Shown here: positions 1-10,549 of the stretch, one piece after another | How positions within the stretch are numbered: the first letter of the stretch is position 1 | How the letters are laid out: every line of letters begins with the position of its first letter | Origin: Volvox africanus | Lineage: Eukaryota > Chlorophyta > Chlorophyceae > Chlamydomonadales > Volvocaceae | DNA: 64,000 nt | Assembly (NCBI GenBank): GCA_030268105.1 | Contig: BSDZ01000035.1 | Coordinates: 591,001 to 655,000 of the forward strand | Direction: 5' to 3' | Notes under the pieces: generated by a model | The model's database searches: none | Told to the model about the DNA's origin: nothing | The model's input: the letters and a program-made list of their open reading frames with translations, nothing else | Position numbers and translations under genes: made by a program

Positions 1-283
1 ATATATCCGTATGCCGGGGCATTGTACGCATTAAAAACCTGACAAACAAACAAACCAGGCAAGGCTATTTCCCCGGGTCTTAAGCCTGTCTTATCCATGC
101 CACCACCACTTCGAAGCACCCAGTGCACGCACAAATCGACCCCTCAAAAACAGCCGCCCTCACCATTCGAGAACTCTCACCAAGTACGTTTCGGGAAGCG
201 ATGTGCTGCCGAGGAGGAAACCCGTTCTCAGCCCTTGGTGTGTAGGGAATGAGCCCTGACACCTGGACCGAGAAACCGGTGCG

Positions 284-284
284 A

Positions 285-324
<40 letters not shown>
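284..324. repeat. (CAT)n microsatellite
   Basis: About 13 uninterrupted trinucleotide units. It is not in any predicted exon. Confidence 0.95.
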
Positions 325-555
325 GATATACATGATTCACAAGAGAAGCAATGAGGTTAGCAGGGCATATTCTTTCCGAACACATCACAAGTACACAAGC
401 AGCAGTGCATTCAGTACGAGAGCAGGAGGAGGGAGGAGTCTTCATCCAACACCACAGACGACTTATTCCACAAGCCATTGCTACACAGAGAGCGAGAGAG
501 AGGGAGAGACCTCCTTGCAAAAACGGGTGTCGCAACAATTCAGTTATCCGACTAT

Positions 556-592
556 TCCCTCCCCTCCCCTCCCCTCCCCTCCCCTCCCCTCG
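556..592. repeat. (CCCCT)n pentanucleotide repeat
   Basis: Roughly six CCCCT units. The minus strand carries AGGGG repeats and so could form a G-quadruplex. Confidence 0.9.
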
Positions 593-1126
593 CACCATCC
601 CTACTCCAGCAGCGCTCTAACCTCACGTCCTAATGACCAGGGGATATGCACACGCAAGCCTAGGCAAGAGACAATCAGCACTTGCGGACGTCGGCTTCTC
701 ACCTGGGAGGCTGAAGTTCCTCCGGTTATCGGTCATTCGACCGCTCATATGGCTATTCAGCCACAAAGATATACTCCGTCCATCAGCAGAGCACCAGGAC
801 ACAACGGACACGATCCCGGGATCCCGAAATGCATCTCACTGTTTCGGTCCCGGTCGCCTCTTCTGGGCGCACTCGGGGCTGGATCACGTCTTCACCAGGA
901 AACGCAGGAACACCCAGTCTCAACACTTTCAGTCCGGTTGAGGTCCCCCACCGCAACCTCAACCCGAGCAAATCATATGGTATAGGTCACATCTTATTTA
1001 ACCTCGTCCGCCGCTGTCAGCCATTAGCCAGTTCCACACCATTCCTTTCCGCCTAATCAACGTGAGGCTGAACCTCCCCAGCCCCTTCTCAGCTGTAAGC
1101 CAGGAAAGATTGCACACCCTGTGGGT

Positions 1127-4100
1127 TCAGACAAACCTCTCAGCGTCGCTACGTGTGGTGTTGGCGTCAAGCAGCAATGGCACCTTCGAATCTACATCTG
1201 CGGCGCGACTCCCGCTGCCTAGCGCGCCGCTGCCCACTCCTCTGAGTACCGACAACCGCCCACTCGACGACCTCGCCTCCAAACCAGCACTCGCGCCACT
1301 ACGGCTCCCGTTTGCACTCCCGAACCCTGCTGCCCCACTATTCGGACCGTCCCTCGCCACCTGCCGCAGCTCGAGGCTGCTCGTATGCGCAGCCGCCACC
1401 GCGGCTCCAAGCCCAAGCGGCTCCTCACCCACCACTTCCGCGGGTTCTGATGTGGAGGCCGCAGACGCGGAGGCGACCGCAACGCAGTCCGCGTCACCAT
1501 TGAGAATCGCCGGCGCGGCGGCTGGCGTTCCTCCACCTGCAGCACCCATCGTCACGCTTCCGGCTCTTGACGTCACGCTGTTGATGCCCATGTGGTCCGG
1601 CAGTGCGTTCTTTGGTGAGCCCCCTCCCAGACGGCCCACTCTGGGGGTGAAGAGGCCGGTGGACAGCACCTGGCGCAGGCGGGGAGGCAGGGATCCCGCC
1701 ACAGCTGCGGCGTTGACTCGCTGGCTCTGCAGATTGTCGATGTACAAGTCTGTCTCGTCGATGATCTCCTCCTGCGAACCCAAAACGGGCAAATGGGGGC
1801 GAGAGTGTGACCGAGTGTGAGTGCCAACACAGGGGAGGCGTTGGGGCGTGATGGCGTGGAGGTGGGAAGTGAAGAAGGCTTCCGTGAAGCCGGGCGGGCG
1901 AAGCAGGTCTCCACACCATCTTGAGTGTTGCTCCACCAATGCGTCTCCATAACTATGAGGGATCATCCTCCACATCCAGCTATCAAACACGGTCAACACC
2001 GCCACCACAAAGACACCATCACCTTGCGCTCCAATTACCTGGACGTGTCAATACCTATCCATCGTAAAACATCCGCTCACGCCAGGCCCAATGGCCCAAC
2101 CTCATTCCCATGGGAAGGAGGAACTCGCAGCACCACCAAGGCACAAGTACGTTTGGCAAAATCACCAACCTGAAGCAGCTCCTCGATGACGTCTTCGATG
2201 GTAATGATTCCGACCGGCTCAGCCTCTCCGAAACCAACTCCCCCGGGACTACCGTACCCATCCATCAGGGCCACGTAGCCGTCGCGGCTGTTTTGGAGAG
2301 CGCCCGAGCCCAGTCTGCGAGCCGGGGCACCGCGAGGGTGGGTTTGCCAGGAGGCCCCCACTGCACCGGGGGCGGGGAGGAGGGACGGTCCAGCGAGGCG
2401 AGAGGGCGGAGGGGCGGAAGAAGGGAATAAGAGGAGCGTGAATACGAGGAGCGTGAATGACAAAAAAACACCGATTGGGATGGATGTGGGAGAAGATGGA
2501 AACGAAGGAGGTGCGAGGTACCGGCCTCAAGGAAGCGAAGGCCTCTTCGCCATTCTTTGAGGTCGGTACCTCGTAAGAAGTGATAAATAGCGCACTGCCC
2601 CTGTGGGGGCGCTGGGAAGCGCCAATTGGGTATTACTGGTAGGCTTCGTGCCGTTGGTTGGCTTACCCCCGAGCAGCCCTGGATGAATTGCAAGATACAA
2701 ATATATACACATACAATACACAAAAGATGTGCAAGACGCTGTGGTGGTGGCGGCGGTGGCGGCCCAATAAGCGCGATTGGTGTTTCAATGGGTTCGTGTG
2801 TCCCTCCTGCCGGCCCCTCCCCCAACCCTCCACACGCACTCGGCTTCCGACCACCCAGCACCGAGGCGCCCGACGCCATGTCTCCATCTGCGTGTCCGGG
2901 ACTGAGGGGCGGCGCCCCGGGGGCCCGAGTGAGCACTGCCATGTGGCTCTTGCCCGTCTCAAAGAGCTTGAGCATGTCATACATGGGTGTCTCCGCCGCC
3001 AGCCTTGGCAGCTCCCTCAGACGGAGGGAGGAGACCAGAGTGTTGTCCGCGGGGTTGATGAGCACCAGCTCCTTCACCAGGATGAGGCCGATGATGGCTT
3101 TGCGGTTGCCCTCCCTGGAGGAAGTTAAGAGCGGATTCGTTGTGCGGGGAGGGGGGAGGGGGGAATAGATACCACCACACGAATGAAAGATTCAAAGAAT
3201 ATGTACGGAGTATTGCTTACGGAGTTTACGGAAGTGCAGGGGAGAAGGTGGGGAATGGGGGGAAGGTTAATACAGGAGAGACATGGTACTGCTGTTAAGA
3301 AACACAGCTTACTACCCCCTTTCAGTGATGCAATCGAAGAGTATAGAAGGGCTTTAAATGGGGGGGAAGCGGCGATGCCGTGTATACCCACTGCCCACTG
3401 CATCTTGTGGTGGCCTATGTACCTGTGCACGGGTATGCGACTGTGTCCAGACATAAGGATGGCCTGCAGGGTTCGCTCGTCCAGACGGTCCTCTGTCGAC
3501 AACATGAAGACCTTGTTCAGGGGGGTCATGGACCTGCAGGCCACCTGCAGGCCCCAGCCGGTGACGGAGTTGGAGAAGGAGAAGGTCAACGCAGGGGGAC
3601 GTGGTGTGGTTTAGACTCAGCGGTCTGGACCCCGCAGCGACTTGTGGTGAAACGTGACCGGTACGGAGGAGCGCGTGCCCCCCTCACGTTCTGCTGTAGT
3701 TATCCGAAGAGGAGCAGCAGCTGGTGCGCTAACTCCCACCTGGTGCGCTAACGTTTGGCCCTGTTGTGCTGATTGAACCCCAGGATCACACCCAAGGACT
3801 AAATGGATACCCAGGTTGCTTCACGGAGTGTAGTAAACGGCTTGAAGCGGCGAAACAGCGGCCCCCAAGGCGCATAGAGCTGGGTTTTTCCTACCCTCTT
3901 TTGGGTATTTCCTTTTATCCTCTCTCGGGGATTCGGAGCCCTCATCTGAGTGCGAGTGGACCTTGCAACACACCTCCCGGGGTTGAGAGGGAGCTCTGGA
4001 GGTCATCCTCTCATGGCACATGTTAGCTGTGTGCTCCCCGCCAGCGTCAGATCCATGTAGATGAGCAACACAACACAAGGCAGCACAGCACCGCACAACA

Positions 4101-5778
4101 CACACACACACATATATATATATGTATATACACACACACACATATATATATATATATGTGTGTGTGTGTATGTGTGTATGGACTTAGGGTGACTGATATC
4201 TGAGGTGCCCTCTACTACTCCGAAATTACCTCCACACAACCCCACACAGTTCCCTGTGACCCCCACCTTGTTGGTGAGGTCCAGAGCCCCCCTTATGACA
4301 TGCACCTCGTCCTCACTAAGAGTACCTCCGAAACCTGCTCCGCTGCCATGCAGGTCCACCAGCGCCTTCAGCTGTGCGCGCCGGAAAAGAGCCTGGGACG
4401 GACAAGGTAGCGTGAAGCGGGAGGGGGTGGTCGGGTGGTGTCAACAGGGGCTCAGGGTAGCGGGGTGCTAATGCCAGGCGCACCATGAGAGACGCGCCGG
4501 GACAGGAACGAGCTATGTGCGGCGGTAAGAAATCGCACGTGGAGATGGTCAGGTAAGAGTGCAGGATGTCAGGCAGGCAGGCAGGCGGGCAGGCAGGCAG
4601 GCGGGCTAGCAGGCAATCCACAGGCTTAAGCTGCCGAGGCAACTGGCAGGGTATGCCATTCCGCCCAGTCCGCTGGACCGCAAAGGTGGGCATCGCAACA
4701 CTGAGTGAGCCTTTGAGCCCTCTCTAGGCCGATGGAAACAGACTTCCGTCGGTGTGCGTGAGAGATGCAGGTAGGCTTTTCAGAGCAGTCGGTTTGGGAG
4801 GTGTCGTGCGTGCTTTGAGTGAGGATGTGCTGGCCTGGGAGAGGGCGGCCCGCTTCCATGAGGGCGGTCCCGCTGCTTTGATCAGTATTACTCGCCCTGG
4901 TTCATCCAGCCGAATCCCTGCCCCTTCTCCTTTACCATTTCCTCGCGCCTTGAGGAAGACTTACGCTGTGATCGGGCCCCAGCATGAAGTCCAGCAGCTT
5001 GCCGATAGGCCAGGCGATGGGGCTGCATATCGTCATAAGGATTCGCACGAACCAGGCCGAGTACGCCCCCACTTTGAGGCCGTACCTACTGCAGACTGCC
5101 TGGGGAATGATCTCTCCAAAAATCAGCACGACTGACACGGACAAGATGACGGCTGTGACCGGGTCCGCCAGTCGGTCGATGAACAGGGGAAGGGCCTGCA
5201 AAGAGCAGGAGAAGGGACTGGCAACAGTAGACCTTCAAGCGATATGTGCCCATGGGGGGATACTCCATTTGGGTTGGCACTAGTCGTTTTACGAATAAAT
5301 GGAAGTGATACGAAAGCATACATACCTCAGTTGCTGCCGCATTGCACAGAAGCAAAGTAACAAGCAAAAAATGTTGGTGTTTAATCACCTACAGTCAAAT
5401 CCGACTTTCAAAGAGTGAGACGCTGCTGCAGTCGGCTCATCCAACCTTGACGCTCGACGCACCGGCATGATTTTTATTGCACAAGCACGCTCTTCAGGCG
5501 TACCACTTCGTTTAAGAACCTGCAGCAATCATATCGACTTTTGAGCCTTTTGATTAAGGATGCACTGCAAACCTGCGGATTGCGCGTCTAACCTCGAGTT
5601 CGACAGTGTCCAGAGACATGAGGCCAAGAGTTAATCCACTCATGAGGCCAGCCATCAGAACTAAGAATAATGAGATACATATGTAAAGGGTGAAGAGGAA
5701 CTTGTCCTCTTGTGCGCTCCCGCTTGTGTCGTCGGAATCGTCGGAAGCCCCTAGCAGGGCTCTGCCGAGGATGGACAT
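1127..5778 (-). CDS. DUF21 / CBS-pair membrane protein (CNNM/CorC-like)
   Basis: Nine exons: 5593-5778, 5463-5519, 5326-5388, 4965-5195, 4267-4392, 3423-3544, 2836-3114, 2170-2314 and 1127-1771, about 617 residues. The ATG at 5778 opens an acidic N-terminus. A DUF21 transmembrane domain follows at about 20-190, with the family signature GLMSGLTLGLMSLD and the conserved FGEIIPQAVCSRYG. Next comes a CBS pair at about 225-410, including GHSRIPVHR, IGLILVKEL and GIITIEDVIEELLQ followed by EEIIDETD. The C-terminal about 200 residues are Ala/Gly/Ser-rich and not conserved. Plant CBSDUF proteins, yeast Mam3 and animal CNNM proteins share this layout; the family is linked to divalent-metal (Mg, Mn) homeostasis at membranes. 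The joint between exons 7 and 8 is the least certain, since the donor at 2836 is weak. Substrate and membrane location cannot be read from the sequence. Confidence 0.9.
2514..2573 (-). repeat. Long intronic hairpin, 21-base outer arms
   Basis: Positions 2514-2534 and 2553-2573 are inverted copies of 21 bases with only two mismatches, both G:T-compatible in RNA on one strand. Between them 2535-2540 and 2545-2550 form a perfect 6-base stem with a 4-base loop, so the whole 60 bases can fold into one nearly continuous stem. It lies in the intron between exons 7 and 8 of the CNNM-like gene. It could be a small-RNA precursor or a relic of a short inverted-repeat element. Confidence 0.7.
4093..4190. 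repeat. CA / TA / TG compound microsatellite, self-complementary
   Basis: Alternating (CA)n, (TA)n, (CA)n, (TA)n and (TG)n blocks lie in an intron of the CNNM-like gene. CA and TG blocks flank TA blocks, so the tract can fold back on itself. Confidence 0.9.
4570..4615. repeat. (GGCA)n tetranucleotide tract
   Basis: About ten GGCA/GGCG units, inside the intron between exons 4 and 5 of the CNNM-like gene. Confidence 0.85.
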
Positions 5779-8528
5779 TTTGGCCTACGCTACAGTCTAC
5801 AGTGAGCTCTGTGATCAAGATACTGGAATCACATAATATTGTGTTGCGTACGGCAAGTTGGGACGAGCCTTACGAAGCATGTTTTGCCAGGGAGCAGGGA
5901 CCCAGGGATAGGAAGGACTAGGACTGTGCCGCTTATCGCAATGCAGTAGTGTCAGTATGCTTGAATGATAATTCCATTCAAGAGTCTTTCGTGACAAACT
6001 TGACAGAATTCCGTTACCGCTCTGAATTACCCTGGCACGCTAAGGGGCTATTCGCCACGCCGACTTAAGCTATCCCCGACACCACGCTTGCACGCCGTCC
6101 TACTAGCCCTATTCTTTTCAAGGCGATAGGGGAATGTTGTCTGTAACTACGAACTACGATCAGTGAGCGAATTGCGGATCCGTCATCTGTCATCACCGCA
6201 GATGTAAAGTAGCTAACTTGCTGTGTTTGCCGGCTCCACAGCCGGACCGCCCAAGTAATCTCAATTCTCGATTTGCCCATGTACGGCAAAGAATCATCTT
6301 GACCCGGATAATCAGATCAACCTCGGTGGATCCTCAAAGACCTGAACCATCATAATTATCATCCTGCGCTGTTTCTCCAACCTAATATCTGCATAGGGTT
6401 TACCTGCCGTACATAGCTCATCCACATCCTGATGCCCTCCGACTTACGGCAGCCCCGAAACCACCTCCATTTCCCCATCAGTGTGCCGTCCAGCCAAGAC
6501 AAAAGCACCTCGAACTCGACCAGCTCTCCCAATCGCTATCACCGCAGCTTCAAGGCCCCCGAACGGCACCACTGCACCACGCCGTGCCGAGAACACGGCC
6601 CAGACCCCGCCGCCAGCTTCTCATGGCACCAGCGCACCTCGCGGACTTGGTGCCACCACCATCCCATCAGCCCAGCTGCCGGCACTGGCAGTAGCAATGC
6701 CTATGGACCCGAGGCAGCTTCCATCATGTGGGATCGGCTGATGCCGGAGGAGGCGTATCGCCAAGAACTGCCGTTCTCGCTGCTGCTGCTGCTGCGATGG
6801 TTTCCCTAACAGTGAGGGTCGAGTCTATAGCCCATGGCCCTTCGCATGATGCAATGGGACCCGTCAACGGTGGGCCCAATCGGGATCCCTTACCAATATC
6901 TTCACAGCTAGTTCAAATTACAATGTAGAAAGGGTGCGGCAAGCACGAACGGACGGGATTTGGGTCACGGGGCACCTACCGTGGTGGATATGGAACCTGC
7001 AAGGAATCAGCCACAGGTGCACGTGAGATGTCTACCTTTGAGTGCAGAGAATTGCAATGTGGCAGGTCTCATAATAATCTTAAGGTTGATGGTGAGGAGG
7101 GTAGGGTAATAGGAATGGGGCTGTTGCCGTGCAGGCTTGGGCACGGGGGTGTATGATGTGGGCTCTTTAATGCAACCTTCATTTTGCCGGTTTCAAGTAT
7201 GACGGATTTCATTATCAAGTACAGCGTCTTATTTTAATGGGCCGAACGGGTTCGCATAAAAACGATCAGGGGACCTAACATGCTAGGATGCCATCTTCGG
7301 GAATGAAACCAATTAAAAATCATCCACATTAGAATTCATAAGCACAAAGTCATGAATCTTCGTGAACTCCACATATGCAGATGTCGGTGATGTTAGGGAA
7401 CTGGTGTACGAAATCAGTAAAGACCAATCGATGAGCCGCCTCATCCTATATCATTGCATTCCAGAACCTTAAATCGCAAATTTAAGTATCCCCTCGAGAA
7501 GTATTCCTTGTTATCATTAGTATTCCCTTACCTTCCCTAAACGTTTCCCTAGCTTTCGCGGTTTGGACTGCTTTTCACAGAGACCGAAGCATCTTCTGAC
7601 TCGTTTTCAACTTTGGAGACGCCTTTGTAGAAAGTGAGAGGCTACCGAGTGTCATAAGACGTCTCTACTTGCCGCTTGATGCCCGTTTCCAAAACAACGA
7701 GTTTCACTCTGATGGTCTTCTAACTACAGGTTGCCATCATCAACTATCACCTGCATCATTTACAAGGAGCTCTGTTCTCGTCAGGAGGCAGACCCCACTT
7801 CCCCGCCTACGATGGAACCAACCCGGTAAGCTTAGGGACACTTCAGCCCATAAGGGTATCTGCTTACCAATGCACCAATGATTGGTGCATGCATTATTGA
7901 ATGATGCGCCTGTCGGCCTATGGCAGCAGATTGCGGGTTTTGAACGCCTGCATTTAGTCACACTTTGCAGGCGCATTTTTTGAAATCCGACTATATACTT
8001 GAACGTGTGAGGACATAGAATAGAAACGAATGCCTTCCTAGGGACGGCTGTCGAGCTTGCAAACTAGTCGTGAAACGTCCCGAGCGCGACCGCCGCCAGC
8101 AGTTTGCCTTGGCTCCGTGATCCAAAATGAACTCTGACTCACCGAAGGCATTGGGCTGACGGTTAAAAACATTAAATGCGAGTAAATACTTTGCTGTACG
8201 GTGACCGGCAGCTTCCCCTTTTTCGGACGCTTCGGGCGTCACAAGTAACCGAATACGCTTTAACTGTCTTGAATGGATCCCGTAGGATGAACTCATTGCG
8301 ACCAAAAGATCTGCCCACGAGCGGAGAAGCCCTGCAGACCTTCGCCTCGCCAAGTAACCAAGATGAGGTATGGTAGCGTCATTTCACCGTTTGTACTTGA
8401 ATACTTATAGTGACGCACCTTCTCCGAAGTTCATCTTAACACCTATGAATGGTTGCCTCGCTTGTCTGCTGCGGTCCTGATCTGGGGCCCCGCCACGGGC
8501 CCACAATACCATTTACCCCGAGCCCGCA
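5779..8528. other. Intergenic stretch without a supported gene
   Basis: It separates the 5' end of the minus-strand CNNM-like gene from the plus-strand coiled-coil gene, so it should hold both promoters. A GC-richer patch at 6430-6830 has open frames on both strands, but none shows family similarity or a convincing splice chain. A 21-base palindrome lies at 7870-7890. Confidence 0.5.
7870..7890. repeat. 21-base palindrome
   Basis: Two perfect 10-base arms flank a single central base. It could be a protein-binding site or chance; there is no nearby coding context. Confidence 0.6.
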
Positions 8529-10549
8529 ATGCATTCATTCCGCGGAGAGGTAAGCATGGGCCTAGCAGCATAGCGCTTACCCGCCCGCGCACCTTTCGTA
8601 GCCCCCATCAACCCATCGCATGGAAATCTCTCCCATGCGTCCAAGCCCAGGCCCATACATCCTAAACCCTGTCCAACACCTTGAACTTCCTTTTCACTGC
8701 CTCGTCTTGTCGCCCACATGATCTGCAGCCGCTCCCTTTGCTCGAGATTCATGAAGACCTGCTTGTGCGGGCAGCGGTTGACTCTGCGACAGAGGCGCTG
8801 CAGCGGGAGTTAACGGCCACCTTATTGAAGCTTGAGGTGCAGTCAGAAGCCACGATTAGAGCTCATGAGATAATCAAAGAGCTGGAACAGGAAATCGCAA
8901 ACTTCCACAGTGAGGAAATGACGCGAGTGGCAGAGCACGAATTGCTGATGCAGGCAGTCGCTGAGTCAGCCCGTGAACGTTCACAGCGGGACCTAGCGGT
9001 CATGCAAGAGGACAATGAGCAGCTGCAGGCGGCGCTCAGCACCTCCTTCAACGAGGTGCAACAGGCCCGCAATGAGAACAAACTACTGGCTGCAAAAATG
9101 GCGACAACCCAGCAGCTTCTGGCAGTGGCAGAGACGGAGGTACATGAGCTGCGGCAGCAGTTAGATGAAAAACTGAAGATAGCGGACGATGAAGCACAAG
9201 AGATGCATCAGCGTTACTGCAGCGAGGTTCTGGCGCTGCGTGCAGAGCTGCAACTCGAAAAGGAGACTGTCACACGGCTGCAAGCAGACAACATGGAGGC
9301 AGTCGCACAACTTCAGGCAGCGAAGGAAGCAGTCACCCGGTTGCAGATGGAGATGGCGGAAGCAGTCACACAGCTACAAGTTGAGGAGAAGACCGTAGCA
9401 CAGAAGGTAGTAGTAGATGGCTCTGTACTTGTAGAGAGCAGGATAGAAGAGGACGGTGAGGATGTCGTGTTGCTGCGCGCCCGGTGTGGAGCATTGCGAC
9501 GTGAGCTGGGGTCCACACGGGCTCAGCTAGCATCCGTTACGAAAGTATGGGAGGCGGCTGCACAAGGCCGACTTGCGGAAATAATGGCGGAAGCACATTC
9601 CGCAGGAGATGCAGGCGAGGTCAAGAATGACGAGGATTTCTGGGCGCGGAACAGTGAGGTGAGGGGTTGGTGAATTAGGGAGATCGGGGCTTTGTGCATT
9701 GTGAGCTAATATAATTACTAATGTGCGCTGTTGACTTGGGTCAAAAAGTTATTTGGAACTAATTGCCTGATCGATTCCGCCAGGTTAATTGCTAAGCAAA
9801 TACGGCATTGGTTTGTATCATGGAATGTCATGGCTATCAGATAACAGCATCCGGTAGCGATTTATCCTCGTGCGTGCGCATGCTTTCAGGTGCACGCACT
9901 CCATACGCTAGTGACCTCGCTTCGAGCCACCCGCCTGTATGCTGGGGCGGTGGGGGCTGGCAGTACCTACGGGGATAATCGCGCGGATGGCGCCGGTAGT
10001 GTGGGAATGGCCAGCAGTGCCCAGCTGGCCACCTCGCACCGGCGCACCCGGCTGCTACAGCTCCGTGAGACGCTTGGCCAAATGGGTGAGCTGCTCTCAG
10101 GCGCTGAAGCGACGGTAAAGCAAAGGCGACAGCAGAGTTCTCTACAGCAACTACAGCAACCGATGCGGCTGCCGTCGCCACCATCACCACCGCAGCCACA
10201 GCCGCAACTGCAGGGGCAGGGGCAGAAGGGTTCCCAGGCCTCCGTCTGGGGCCGCGTCTTCTCACTCGGCGGCAGCAGTGACAGGTCAAGAGGGCCGCAC
10301 AAGTCTGGCAGCTCAGCATCAAGTAGCAGCCGCAGCTGTACGGACAGCTGTGCGACTTTGAACAGCTGCGGGGCGAACAGCCTTCACGACTACAGCTCCA
10401 AATGTGGCCACAGCATGGGCCTCCGTTCGAGCACGGAGAGCCTTCAGCAAGTGACCACCGTCGGCACTGTGGCAGATGAGCTGGCTGATCTTTACGATCT
10501 GTACCAGATCCCGGTGCAGCCAAACTACGAGTTCAACACCTGGAGTTAG
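8529..10549 (+). CDS. Coiled-coil protein of unknown function
   Basis: Proposed exons are 8529-8549, 8729-9658 and 9890-10549, about 536 residues. The start is inferred. The long second exon has no early ATG, whereas a mini-exon encoding MHSFRGE ends in a good GTAAGC donor and joins in frame at the CAG acceptor before 8729. Residues about 10-270 are Glu/Gln/Leu/Ala-rich with heptad spacing, a long coiled coil in which related blocks recur (TVTRLQ, AVAQLQ, AVTRLQ, AVTQLQ). The third exon is Ser/Gly/Gln-rich with a PSPPSPPQPQPQ stretch, and ends in an acidic, Tyr-containing tail (ADLYDLYQIPVQ). No catalytic motif or membrane segment was seen. A cytoskeletal, basal-body or scaffold role would fit but is only a guess. 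Confidence 0.75.

Larger units (their letters stand above)
1..1126. other. Intergenic stretch with two microsatellites
   Basis: No convincing gene was seen here. The stretch lies 3' of the minus-strand CNNM-like gene and should include its 3' untranslated region. It contains a (CAT)n run near 284-324 and a (CCCCT)n run near 556-592. No TGTAA-type polyadenylation signal was spotted on the minus strand close to the stop codon. Confidence 0.6.

Noticed and set aside
1062..2008. Long plus-strand frame opposite the last exon of the CNNM-like gene
   Set aside because: The minus frame continues the conserved EEIIDETD block with correct splice sites; the plus frame is a GC-rich shadow.
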